Shown piece by piece: positions 53,237 through 62,356 of a DNA stretch of 64,000 nt. The notes under the pieces were generated by a model that did no database searches, was not told the DNA's origin, and was given only the letters and a program-made list of their open reading frames with translations. The stretch covers positions 62,001 through 126,000 of the forward strand of contig NZ_JAYGHA010000009.1 in NCBI RefSeq assembly GCF_034931405.1, given 5' to 3'. The first letter of the stretch is position 1. Each line of letters begins with the position of its first letter. The translations under genes and the position numbers were made by a program. Source of the DNA: RDYJ01 sp034931405. Lineage in GTDB: Bacteria > Cyanobacteriota > Cyanobacteriia > Cyanobacteriales > Nostocaceae.

Positions 53237-54724
53237 ATGTTTAAATTACCTGATCATCTGCCCAATTTGCCCGAAATCATCGATGATTTACCAAATATAT
53301 CTGGTTGGGAAAGAGAAGTTCTTTCTGTAGTTAACCATGATACACCTGTTTTTTTACCAACAACTAATATTAAATTAGCAGATGTCAATGCAGTATTTGC
53401 GATCGCACTCCATATGCACCAGCCTACTATACCAGCTGGACAGAACGGTTCACTGATCAGCAATCTGCAATATATGTTTGAACACCAGCACGAAGGAGAC
53501 AACCACAACGCTGGACCATTTGCTTATTGTTACAGCCGCATAGGTGACTTCATTCCAGAATTAGTCAATCAAGGTTGTAATCCCCGTGTGATGTTGGATT
53601 ATTCTGGTAATCTTTTATGGGGACTTAGGCAAATGGGAAGAAGTGATATCTTGGAAAATCTGCAACGTATCACTTGCGATTCTACCTATCAGCCTTATGT
53701 AGAATGGTTGGGAACAATGTGGAGTCATGCAGTCATTCCTTCCACACCCATAGCCGATTTTAAACTACACATTATCGCTTGGCAACATCATTTTGCAGCA
53801 ATTTTTGGCTGGGAAGCACTAGCGCGAGTCAAAGGATTTTCACCCCCAGAAATGCACCTCCCAAATCATCCAGATATCCTATTTGCATTTATCAAAGCCC
53901 TGAAAGAATGTGGTTATCTTTGGCTATTAGTGCAAGAACATACTATAGAAACAATTAGCGGTGAATCCATTACCCAAAAACATTTACCACATCGTTTAAT
54001 TGCTCGCAATTCCCAAGGCGAAACAATTAGTATTACAGCACTGATTAAAACCCAAGGTTCAGATACTAAATTAGTTGCTCAAATGCAACCATATTATGAA
54101 GCAAAAACTTTAAGTAAGCAACAATTAGGGAAAGTTTTAGTACCACCAATCGTCAGCCAAATAGGTGATGGTGAAAATGGTGGTGTGATGATGAATGAAT
54201 TTCCCAGCGGTTTTAAACAAGCTTGGGGCGATATGCTGCAACATGGTGGCGGTAAAACTGGAGTTGTCGGTGTCTGTGGTACAGAATATTTGGAATTACT
54301 AGCAGATGCTGGTTGTCAACCTGAAGATTTTCCTCAATGTCAGCCATTAGGACAACATCAAATTTGGCAGCAGATACAACCAAACAACTCACAACCAGAT
54401 GCTGTAGAAAATGCTATTCTAGAAATCAAAAAAAATAACCCCAATTTTCATATTGATGGGGCATCATGGACTAATCATATTAGTTGGGTAGAAGGATACG
54501 AAAATGTTTTATCTCCCATGTATGAATTGAGTAATTCCTTTCATCAAAAATTCGATGATTTTTTAACCGATAATCCAGATAAATCTATCACTAAAGAAAG
54601 CCACTATCGTCAGGTATTATTACATAACTTGTTGCTGCAAACCAGTTGTTTTAGATATTGGGGACAAGGTGCTTGGACCGATTATGCAAAAGAAATTTAC
54701 CAACGGGGTAAAAATGTAGTTTAA
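53237..54724 (+). CDS. Glycoside hydrolase family 57 protein
   Basis: GH57 enzymes act on alpha-glucans such as glycogen or maltodextrins. Conserved region 1 is HMHQP (residues 59-63 with H59 and H61). The likely nucleophile is the Glu of FSPPEMHLPN (E205). A conserved NEFPSGFKQAW segment lies further on. The protein is 495 residues, shorter than the large 4-alpha-glucanotransferases. Substrate is not certain. A hidden family C repeat begins 17 bases after the stop codon. Confidence 0.88.
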   Translation: MFKLPDHLPNLPEIIDDLPNISGWEREVLSVVNHDTPVFLPTTNIKLADVNAVFAIALHMHQPTIPAGQNGSLISNLQYMFEHQHEGDNHNAGPFAYCYSRIGDFIPELVNQGCNPRVMLDYSGNLLWGLRQMGRSDILENLQRITCDSTYQPYVEWLGTMWSHAVIPSTPIADFKLHIIAWQHHFAAIFGWEALARVKGFSPPEMHLPNHPDILFAFIKALKECGYLWLLVQEHTIETISGESITQKHLPHRLIARNSQGETISITALIKTQGSDTKLVAQMQPYYEAKTLSKQQLGKVLVPPIVSQIGDGENGGVMMNEFPSGFKQAWGDMLQHGGGKTGVVGVCGTEYLELLADAGCQPEDFPQCQPLGQHQIWQQIQPNNSQPDAVENAILEIKKNNPNFHIDGASWTNHISWVEGYENVLSPMYELSNSFHQKFDDFLTDNPDKSITKESHYRQVLLHNLLLQTSCFRYWGQGAWTDYAKEIYQRGKNVV

Positions 54725-54740
54725 TGCTTCTCCCTTCAGA

Positions 54741-54872
54741 TATAGGACTCATATTTGAATTTTGAAAAAATCNNNNNNNNNNNNNNNNNNNNNNNNNNNN
54801 NNNNNNNNNNNNNNNNNNNNNNNNNNNNNNNNNNNNNNNNNNNNNNNNNNNNNNNNNNNNNNNATCCCTATA
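54741..54872. mobile_element. Unassembled family C repeat, copy 3 (N-run 54773-54863)
   Basis: The 91-base N-run is flanked by TATAGGACTCATATTTGAA on the left and ATCCCTATA on the right, as at the other two gaps. It lies between the GH57 gene and a terminator hairpin. Confidence 0.7.
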
Positions 54873-54874
54873 AA

Positions 54875-54898
54875 AGAGACGTTTCATTTAACGTCTCT
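54875..54898. terminator. Bidirectional hairpin AGAGACGTT/AACGTCTCT
   Basis: A perfect 9-bp stem with a 6-base loop lies between two convergent genes. On the minus strand it is followed by TTTTATAGG, so it best fits the terminator of the PEP-CTERM gene. Confidence 0.75.
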
Positions 54899-54930
54899 AT
54901 ATTGTTATACATGATGTTAGTAATTCAATG

Positions 54931-55737
54931 TTATGAATTTTTCAACATTTTCTGCCGACGGCTGAGGAAAGCCATTCCAGCTACAGCACCTAAGCCAAGT
55001 ATAGTTGTTGGTTCAGGTATTTCGGTTTTGTTGCCACCATTTCTAGCAATCACCTTAAAATCAGGTCCTTTATAGTCTGCTTGAGATGTTAATCTCAAAC
55101 CACTTAATTTCTCAACTTCCAACTCTTGGAGACTGACTCCCCAAGAACCAACTTTTTGACTTCCCCCAATTTCTTTGGTGTCAATTTGGAAGCCAGCATA
55201 GTTATTGGAATTTCGTATCTCTGTAATTTTTTTGAACTTACCTATGACATTTCCAGCAATATCTAGGGCTTGAATACCCAAATCACTATTCATCCCTCGT
55301 TCCCAAAAGAAGAGGTTATCTAGTCCTGAGTTATCTTGGACAATCTCGTTATCAAAGAAAACATCAATCACAAAAGAACCATCGTCTTCAGTATCAATAA
55401 TGTTGTTGAGATTGTTGTTACCTAAAAATTTAGCTATGGCTTCATTTGAGGGAAGTTCTGCTGGTGCAAATGGAGAAGTGGCATTATCACCTCTATCTGT
55501 ACTTGCCGGTCCATTCTTTTTGTTTTGGAGGGTGGTATCGATGTCAGCTTTATTGACGTAAGAAAAGCTGTTGATTGTCGTTCCATTTTGGATAATGGAT
55601 AGCAAGTTTATATCAGCCTTGGGATTTGTATTTTGGCTCACATTGCTTACAAAACTTGCAGCTTTAGCGGAGTCAATAGTAGCTAAAACCGCACTGCAAA
55701 GTAAGCTCACCCAGATAAATGCACTTTTTATTTTCAT
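54931..55737 (-). CDS. PEP-CTERM exosortase-anchored surface protein
   Basis: A signal peptide (to about SAKAAS, residue 27) and a C-terminal sorting signal are present: the IPEPTTILGLG motif at the start of a hydrophobic helix, ending in a basic RRQKMLKNS. Such proteins are cut and anchored by exosortase, which is encoded elsewhere. The middle domain (INLLSIIQNGTTINSFSYVN, GSFVIDVFFDNEIVQDNSG) resembles the cyanobacterial exosortase-dependent surface protein family. Likely located on the outer envelope or exopolysaccharide. No catalytic motif is visible. Confidence 0.92.
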   Translation of the reverse strand: MKIKSAFIWVSLLCSAVLATIDSAKAASFVSNVSQNTNPKADINLLSIIQNGTTINSFSYVNKADIDTTLQNKKNGPASTDRGDNATSPFAPAELPSNEAIAKFLGNNNLNNIIDTEDDGSFVIDVFFDNEIVQDNSGLDNLFFWERGMNSDLGIQALDIAGNVIGKFKKITEIRNSNNYAGFQIDTKEIGGSQKVGSWGVSLQELEVEKLSGLRLTSQADYKGPDFKVIARNGGNKTEIPEPTTILGLGAVAGMAFLSRRQKMLKNS

Positions 55738-56595
55738 TAAATTTTCCCAGCTTATAAATTAGTAAATTTTTTGATGAGTTGGCTATTTGCAATTCAACTT
55801 ATTATCTTGAATTATTTCTAAAATGTAATCCGAGAATATGCGGTCGGTTTAATCCCTACAAAAAATATTCATGATTTCCTTAATCTATGGAACTTTTAAG
55901 ATTAAAAACAGTATCATTACTTAAATATTCAAATGCGAAAAACTGGGTTACTTAAGTGGCATTTTAAGTATAAATACTTCCGAAATTTCCAGCATGAAAA
56001 TGACTAAAATTTTGTGCGTGGTCGTTACCGAGAAATACGATCTATATACTTACAGTGTCATAAGTTGGTAGGCGTTGAGATTTATCGTTGAGGCAAGGCA
56101 AGAGGCAAGAGGCACTCATGCAAGAGGGAAGAAACTTTGAGGAATTTTACATTTTGTAACATACCTCGGTTTTTTCAAGCCGACTTACTTATGATAATTT
56201 CTTTTTCCCATAGCCTATACCTAGTCTTAACAGATCACGACAGTGATTTACCGACAATAGACTTGCAGTTTGAGGATTTTTGTAGTCAAAAAGCAACCCA
56301 GGTCAGTATTAGGTAAAAACAGAAGCCAGAAAAATCCAGGATAAAAGTAACCAAGAGTGATCCCCAAATATTGAAAGAAATGTAAATACTGTTGGAAAAA
56401 AAGCAGAAAGTGAAGTAACTTATCATCCTACAGGTGAGAGATTCAACTAGTCCACCTCTTGATCTGTGAGATTCAGTTCATCTGAGGGATAATGATATTT
56501 ACTTTTCCCGCTTTGCTTTTGATCCCCATTTGATCTGCATTTGGATAAAATGACTAGGCATAACCCTAAAATTCAAAACCGCTTTTGACTGCGAC
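55738..56595. other. 858-base spacer without a gene
   Basis: Nothing coding is convincing on either strand. A short GGCAAGA repeat run lies at about 56092-56120. The rest may hold the promoters of the divergent PEP-CTERM and permease genes. Confidence 0.4.
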
Positions 56596-57657
56596 ATGAT
56601 GATAAATCAACTGAACAATGGTTTCACCCTATTTCTGAGTCTGCTAGTCGAGGCAATGCCTTTTTTGCTGCTGGGGGTTTTATTTTCCAGTGTGCTGTTA
56701 TTTTTTATCGATGAGCGCAAATTGGTAACAATAATGCCCAAAAATCCCCTACTGGGGGCTTTATTTGGCAGTATGATTGGTTTTTTGTTTCCCGTATGTG
56801 AGTGTGGTAACGTGCCAGTGGCACGGCGGTTATTGATGCAGGGAGTACCTACACCAGTTGCAATTGGCTTTTTACTAGCAGCACCAACAATTAACCCAAT
56901 TGTGATTTGGGCAACTTGGACAGCATTTCGAGATCAACCAGAAATAGTAGTGTTAAGATTTGTGTTGTCCTTGGCGATCGCGACTATTATTGGTTTTGTT
57001 TTTAGTTTTCAACAAGACCTAAGTCCTTTTTTACAACCTGAGATCACTCGTTATCTGAAATTTAATCCCCCTGCTAAAGCAGAACCTAAACGCAAGGGAA
57101 GACGTGACCAGGTAGAAGAAGAAGCATCTGTAAATACTCTTTTACAATCAGGAACTTATATTCTTGGTGGTAAAGCAGGTATATCCACAAGGATAGGTGG
57201 AAATTTAACCCAGACAAATATCACAACTTCTAACCAAAATAAACCTCTTGCAGACAAACTCCGTCTAGTATTGGATAATATCATCCAAGAATTACGAGAG
57301 TTAGGGGGAGTAATGGTAGTAGGAAGTGCTATTGCAGCGGCAGTTCAAGTATTAGCCCCCCGTGAACTTATCCTCAGCTTAGGTGCTGGTCCAATTAGCT
57401 CAATTCTTGCCATGTTGGTACTAGCCGCAGTAGTATCAATCTGTTCCACTGTCGATGCTTTCTTTGCCCTATCTTTCGCTTCAGCCTTTACCAGTGGTTC
57501 TTTGTTAGCATTTCTAGTATTTGGTCCGATGATTGACATCAAAGGTGTCGGCTTGATGTTATCAATTTTTAAACCTAAAGCTCTATTTTATCTATTTGCT
57601 TTAGCCGGACAATTGACATTTTTATTTACCTTAATTTTGAACCTGCACGTCATGTAA
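56596..57657 (+). CDS. Permease of the DUF318/UPF0718 family
   Basis: The 353-residue membrane protein has two bundles of four or so helices, separated by a charged loop (about 155-215). The family signature FPVCECGNVPVARRL is at residues 65-79, and a second motif, STVDAFFALSFASAF, lies in the second bundle. Relatives include proposed metal or thiol-organic permeases (ArsP-like). It is followed after 53 bases by the TIGR03943-family gene, its usual partner. Confidence 0.9.
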   Translation: MMINQLNNGFTLFLSLLVEAMPFLLLGVLFSSVLLFFIDERKLVTIMPKNPLLGALFGSMIGFLFPVCECGNVPVARRLLMQGVPTPVAIGFLLAAPTINPIVIWATWTAFRDQPEIVVLRFVLSLAIATIIGFVFSFQQDLSPFLQPEITRYLKFNPPAKAEPKRKGRRDQVEEEASVNTLLQSGTYILGGKAGISTRIGGNLTQTNITTSNQNKPLADKLRLVLDNIIQELRELGGVMVVGSAIAAAVQVLAPRELILSLGAGPISSILAMLVLAAVVSICSTVDAFFALSFASAFTSGSLLAFLVFGPMIDIKGVGLMLSIFKPKALFYLFALAGQLTFLFTLILNLHVM

Positions 57658-57710
57658 TTTTTGTAAATTCTCAGTTATCTCTGACAACTGACATAATGAC
57701 TGAATAAATA

Positions 57711-58487
57711 ATGAATTCAATTCCAAATCCCAAACCCAAAAAAGCAACTATATTACTCCCTTGGCTAGATGTCTTAGCCATTACAGCTTGGGGCATTTTA
57801 ATGCTGAAATACTGGCTCACAGGCAAGCTGAATTTATTGATTCACCCAGATTTCTTTTGGTTAGTAATTTTGGGTGCTATTGGTTTGCTAATAATTGGTT
57901 TTGCTAAAGGACTACAACTTTGGAAACAACGTCGTCGGTATGAAGTACCCAATAACCAGCAGCATATAAATCTATTTCCTCCTGGTTGGAGTAGTTCTTT
58001 GCTGTTAATCACAACAATTTTAGGATTTATAATTACCCCTCAAGTCTTTACTTCTCAAACAGCACTGGAGCGAGGTGTAACTGAATTGTTGGGAGCAACA
58101 CGCGCCCAGCCCCAAGCATTTCGCGCTACCGTGCGCCCAGAGGAGCGATCGCTGATAGATTGGGTACGCACACTTAACGTTTATCCAGAACCTGACGCTT
58201 ATACAGGGCAAAAAGTCAAAGTCCAGGGATTTGTCATCCATCCCCCAGAACTAGATAAAGAGCATCTGATATTAGCGCGATTTGTGATTACTTGTTGTGC
58301 CGCAGATGCCTATCCCGCAGGATTACCTGTTCAACTTCCAGATAACCGCGATCAGTACCCACCAGATACCTGGCTAGAAGTCGAAGGAAATATGATCACA
58401 GAAAACATTGCCGATAAACGCCGACTAACTATTAAAGCTACTTCCCTCAAAAAAATTCCCCAACCCAAAAATCCATATAGTTATTAG
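57711..58487 (+). CDS. TIGR03943/DUF1980 family protein, permease partner
   Basis: The N-terminus has two or three membrane segments (about 18-35, 48-68, 93-110). The soluble C-terminal region carries the family motif ITCCAADAYPAGLPVQ, with two adjacent cysteines. Proteins of this family are regularly encoded next to DUF318 permeases and are thought to work with them, perhaps in metal handling. The pair here is one operon. Confidence 0.9.
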   Translation: MNSIPNPKPKKATILLPWLDVLAITAWGILMLKYWLTGKLNLLIHPDFFWLVILGAIGLLIIGFAKGLQLWKQRRRYEVPNNQQHINLFPPGWSSSLLLITTILGFIITPQVFTSQTALERGVTELLGATRAQPQAFRATVRPEERSLIDWVRTLNVYPEPDAYTGQKVKVQGFVIHPPELDKEHLILARFVITCCAADAYPAGLPVQLPDNRDQYPPDTWLEVEGNMITENIADKRRLTIKATSLKKIPQPKNPYSY

Positions 58488-58529
58488 GTGACTGGGGACT
58501 GGGTAGTAATTACAAATAACCAATGACCA

Positions 58530-60029
58530 ATGACAAAATCCTATAAATCTATCCAACCACTAGACCGTGTAGCGATCGCCCTAATGCTTGTCTTGAGTCT
58601 GATGATTGGGTTTATGATCTTGCAAGGTGATGCAGTCAAGCCCATTGTCCGCAATTTTAACTGGGAAAATCAACAGATCGGCGCTGAAGACACAGCCTTT
58701 ACCCTCACCTTTAGTCGTCCAATGGACACCAAAAGCGTAGAGGATAATTTAAAACTCGATCCCCCTCTGGCAGGTAAAATTAGCTGGGCGGGACGAAGAA
58801 TGGTTTACACACTGCTAACACCAGCACCCTATGGCACAAATTATAAGGTCATGTTGCAAGGAGCTAGAGATAAATTTTCCCAAACACAAGGAAAAAACAG
58901 GCTAATTCAAGCCTTTACAGGTAGCTTCTCCACACGCAATCGGGCCTTAATTTACATAGGAGCTAATACAGAAGAACAAGGGAAATTGGTTCTCTACAAC
59001 TTAACCCAAGAACAAAAAAAAATCCTTACCCCCAAAGACCTAATTGTGATGGACTTCGAGCCATTTCCAGAAGGAGATAAAATATTATTCTCTGCTCGCT
59101 CCTCCAAAAATCCAGACTTGCTCTCAGCCCAAATATATACAGTCACTACAGGCATAACTAGTAATGCTGGTGAACAACCAGAGCCACCAGGCAAACTTGA
59201 CCTAATTTTAGATAATAAAGACTATCAAAACCTCAAATTTGATCTATCTCCTGATGGAGAAACAATTGTTGCCCAAAGAGGAAAAAGAGATAATCCAGGA
59301 GACTTTGGGCTGTGGCATTTGTCCACAACTAGGGATAGTTCGGGAGAAAAACCTACCCCAACACGCTTAGAAAGCCAACCCGGAGGAGACTTTCTGATCA
59401 CACCAGATAGTAAAGCCGTAGCAGTTGCCCAAGGACAAGGAACAGCGATTTTATCACTCCAAGGAGATACCAGTAAACCCCTAGATTTTCTACCGCAATT
59501 TGGCTTGGTTCAGGCTTTCTCTAAAGATGGTTCACAGGCAGCAATGGTCAAATTTAATACGGACTACACGCGAGATTTATTTCTAGTCACTAACCAAGGT
59601 GTACAGAAACAATTATTAAAAACAACCGGTTCAATTCTCGGTTGCAATTTTGATCCAGCCTCACCCACCCTCTATTGCTTGCTAACACAGTTAGTCTCAC
59701 AAGAACAATATGTAGAACAGCCTTATTTAGTAGCTATTAACCTCAAAACCCAAGAACAAAAACCACTGTTGATGTTACCCCCTGCTCAACGCAATGTGCA
59801 AATGAGTTTAGCACCCGACGGTTTGGCTATATTGTTTGACCAAGTAGTACCAGTCGCAAGCACCACAAAAGCATTACCAAGCAACACCTTAAAAACTGAT
59901 GATGGCGAGCCGATTGCTACTAGTAGTTTGTGGTTGATGCCTCTTTTACCTATCACTGACCAACCAGAGGTGGAAATCAGTCCAGAACAACTTCCTTTAG
60001 TTGGTTTTCATCCCCACTGGCTACCGTAA
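58530..60029 (+). CDS. Ig-like domain and beta-propeller-type protein
   Basis: A single N-terminal membrane anchor (VAIALMLVLSLMIGFMIL) is followed by a SbsA-like Ig domain (about 50-130: FTLTFSRPMDTKSVEDNLKL, MVYTLLTPAPYGTNYKVML). From about 150 to 480 the sequence has repeated motifs of a WD40/TolB-like propeller (KFDLSPDGETIVAQRGKRD, FLITPDSKAVAVAQGQG). The role is unknown. It follows the TIGR03943 gene by 42 bases on the same strand. Confidence 0.78.
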   Translation: MTKSYKSIQPLDRVAIALMLVLSLMIGFMILQGDAVKPIVRNFNWENQQIGAEDTAFTLTFSRPMDTKSVEDNLKLDPPLAGKISWAGRRMVYTLLTPAPYGTNYKVMLQGARDKFSQTQGKNRLIQAFTGSFSTRNRALIYIGANTEEQGKLVLYNLTQEQKKILTPKDLIVMDFEPFPEGDKILFSARSSKNPDLLSAQIYTVTTGITSNAGEQPEPPGKLDLILDNKDYQNLKFDLSPDGETIVAQRGKRDNPGDFGLWHLSTTRDSSGEKPTPTRLESQPGGDFLITPDSKAVAVAQGQGTAILSLQGDTSKPLDFLPQFGLVQAFSKDGSQAAMVKFNTDYTRDLFLVTNQGVQKQLLKTTGSILGCNFDPASPTLYCLLTQLVSQEQYVEQPYLVAINLKTQEQKPLLMLPPAQRNVQMSLAPDGLAILFDQVVPVASTTKALPSNTLKTDDGEPIATSSLWLMPLLPITDQPEVEISPEQLPLVGFHPHWLP

Positions 60030-60715
60030 ATTGGTGACGGGGAAGGTCAAATTGAAAGAATGCAGAATTTAGAATTTAGAATTTAGAATTTAGAATTACG
60101 TTTTGCAACGGGGATTTTACCCCGACGCAAAACCGCTGCTTGTAGAAGCAGGGGACTTTAACCCCCAAAGGTAAGTTAAAGAACTTCTGCTTTCTGCCTC
60201 TTATTGTCAAATTTAATACTTTAACTGCAAATGTTCTCTACCAAATTGTAGTAGCTGAGTGGATGGCTTAGGTATCATAATATTTTTGAGCAACCTGAGA
60301 TAACTTTTAACAAACAAACGTCAAGTAGGTTCACACCCTCTACCCCAGACGAGCAAAAATACTACATCATAAGGTGGATGCACAAGAATCTCACAACTAA
60401 CAATTAGAGGCATAGAAGCAAAAAAAATTAGATTCTGATGTTTTTAAAGCTTTCTAGCTGTCACTTCCAGACTAGCTGCCTTTTTGTACTAGTACACTGC
60501 GGCGTAAGTGAATGAACCGTTTTCAATCTCCGAAAAGTCTATTCTGTCTTAATTTTGACTTTTGACTTTCGCAAAGCGGTACTAGCCAGTCATGCTGAAA
60601 GAGAGTTAAACTTGGCTTCGAGAGGAAATCCTGATTACCTCCCAATTGAATACAGTTGCTCAACAAGACTGTCAAGAGCATTGCTAAATATTTTTAAGCA
60701 GGTGGGTCAAGAGTG
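60030..60715. other. Repeat-rich spacer with family B MITE
   Basis: AGAATTT heptamers (60068-60098), a GGGGATTTTACCCC hairpin (about 60111-60124) and a CTGCTTGTAGAAGCAGG hairpin (about 60134-60150) come before the family B element at 60489-60585. No coding frame is convincing. Confidence 0.6.
60489..60585 (-). mobile_element. Family B MITE, full copy in minus orientation (97 bp)
   Basis: Ends CTAGTAC and GTACTAG; on the minus strand it reads CTAGTACCGCTTTGCGAAAG then two AAAAGTC-type heptamers and TTTTCGGAGATT. It is 14 bases shorter than the 53082 copy, largely because it has two heptamers in place of four. Confidence 0.85.
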
Positions 60716-62353
60716 ATGGATATAGCTGACACCTCAAACAACGGCACTGTGATTGAACCCTTAAATTTTAAAAATTCGCCTCCATCAGCGCAGGCGAGTT
60801 GTCCCTTTTACTCAGTTCTGCACGATGAAAATATGGCCGTAACTAATTTACCACTCCTGAACCCAGCAGCTGATGTCTACGACGAGCTAAGTCAACAGCC
60901 GGGTGAATCCGCAGTTGTAGACAATTTGAAAGATCATACCCAAAAAGATTGGATTGCAGAACCTGACAGTGATCAGCAAGCTCATGTAGATTCAGAATTT
61001 CAAAAGTTGCTGAAATTGAATGAAGAGTTACAAACAGCTAACAGTGATTTGTATACCGAAGTAGAAAAGCTCAAACAAGAATTAGCTGAAGCAGAAAAGA
61101 TTTTACAGTGGCAAAAAAAACGCTCCAGTGTTACTGACTCAATGCTGAATCAACAAACTCAGGAACTCACAGCCGCTCAACAGCAAATACAGTCTCTTTT
61201 CGAGCAGTTAGAAACTGCGGTCCAAACTGTTCAAAGTCAGGAAATGTTCATTGACACCCATAAAGCACAGTTACAACTTAGCCAACAACGAATAGCCCAA
61301 TTAGAACGGGAATGTACGCTGCTGCAAACTAACTATAGTGAACAATCCCAACAGTTATTACACTCGGATAATACTTGTCGGGAATTGCGTACTAGGCTCA
61401 TACGTCAACAACGTCAGACTTTACAATTTAAATCAGCACTGGAAAAATGTCTAGATACCCCAGTCCCCAACTACGACATTCTAGAAGATACTGCCCATCA
61501 TCCCTATGATGTTACTGGTGGACATACAAGATTTTCCAGAAAAGCCCGGTCTTTGTTTCCCAATGCACAGCCCATTAAGCCTTGGTCAGCAGAAGCAGAT
61601 GTCCCTACTGATACTTGTAGTGGGTTACGTCAACATTTAGATAATTTCTCGATGGAGTCCTCAACTCTATCCGCTGACAAACAAGATTCCTCTACTTCCA
61701 TTTCTGAATCTGCTGAAAATTTTTTAGATGTGGATGATACCCCCACTCCCACACAGCCAAGTCATCTATTAGAAGTTGATGAATCTGCAAATCCATCAGC
61801 AGATGTTTACTCTCCTGGGGTATCAAATTTAGATCGGCAATTGGAAAATCTGATCGAGATGTTTTTTGCTTCCCAGTCGGTTTCATCAACTCCACCTACT
61901 GTTAATGATACAAACGCTAATGCTGATGAGGGGCTAATGTGGGAAACTTTAGCATCAAATCTGGAGAACAATGAAATACCAGAAACGTTCACAGAACAGC
62001 AGTTGTTAGGGGAAAGTCATCCGCCCACTACTGGCTACGTTTCCCAACCAGCAGAGTTGACACTCTCAGCAAGTCATGAATCACCCATCAATGACTCTGC
62101 TCTAGAAAAATATGCAAACAATTCCGAAACTAATGATTATTGGTTAGAATCCTCGCAGTTGACACCAACAGATTTACCAATTAATCATTTGATTTCAGAA
62201 CCATTAGGTGAATATCACCTTGATCAAAAATCACCTTCACCGTTAATTTATCCCCAACGTCCACCCAAGGGACGGAAATCATTAGCATCCGTAGAACTAC
62301 CAACTTTCCGTACCAATGGTCATCAATCAAAAGTCAATGGTCAAGAATCTTAG
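60716..62353 (+). CDS. Coiled-coil hypothetical protein
   Basis: The 545-residue acidic protein has a long coiled coil at about residues 88-240 (LLKLNEELQTANSDLYTEVE, EAEKILQWQKKR, QQTQELTAAQQQIQSLFEQL). The N-terminal and C-terminal parts are disordered, rich in Ser, Thr, Asp and Asn. The C-terminus has KGRKSLASVELPTF. No catalytic motif. The start is ATG 60716 rather than the GTG three bases upstream. Such a design suggests a scaffold; role unknown. Confidence 0.75.
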   Translation: MDIADTSNNGTVIEPLNFKNSPPSAQASCPFYSVLHDENMAVTNLPLLNPAADVYDELSQQPGESAVVDNLKDHTQKDWIAEPDSDQQAHVDSEFQKLLKLNEELQTANSDLYTEVEKLKQELAEAEKILQWQKKRSSVTDSMLNQQTQELTAAQQQIQSLFEQLETAVQTVQSQEMFIDTHKAQLQLSQQRIAQLERECTLLQTNYSEQSQQLLHSDNTCRELRTRLIRQQRQTLQFKSALEKCLDTPVPNYDILEDTAHHPYDVTGGHTRFSRKARSLFPNAQPIKPWSAEADVPTDTCSGLRQHLDNFSMESSTLSADKQDSSTSISESAENFLDVDDTPTPTQPSHLLEVDESANPSADVYSPGVSNLDRQLENLIEMFFASQSVSSTPPTVNDTNANADEGLMWETLASNLENNEIPETFTEQQLLGESHPPTTGYVSQPAELTLSASHESPINDSALEKYANNSETNDYWLESSQLTPTDLPINHLISEPLGEYHLDQKSPSPLIYPQRPPKGRKSLASVELPTFRTNGHQSKVNGQES

Positions 62354-62356
62354 GGA

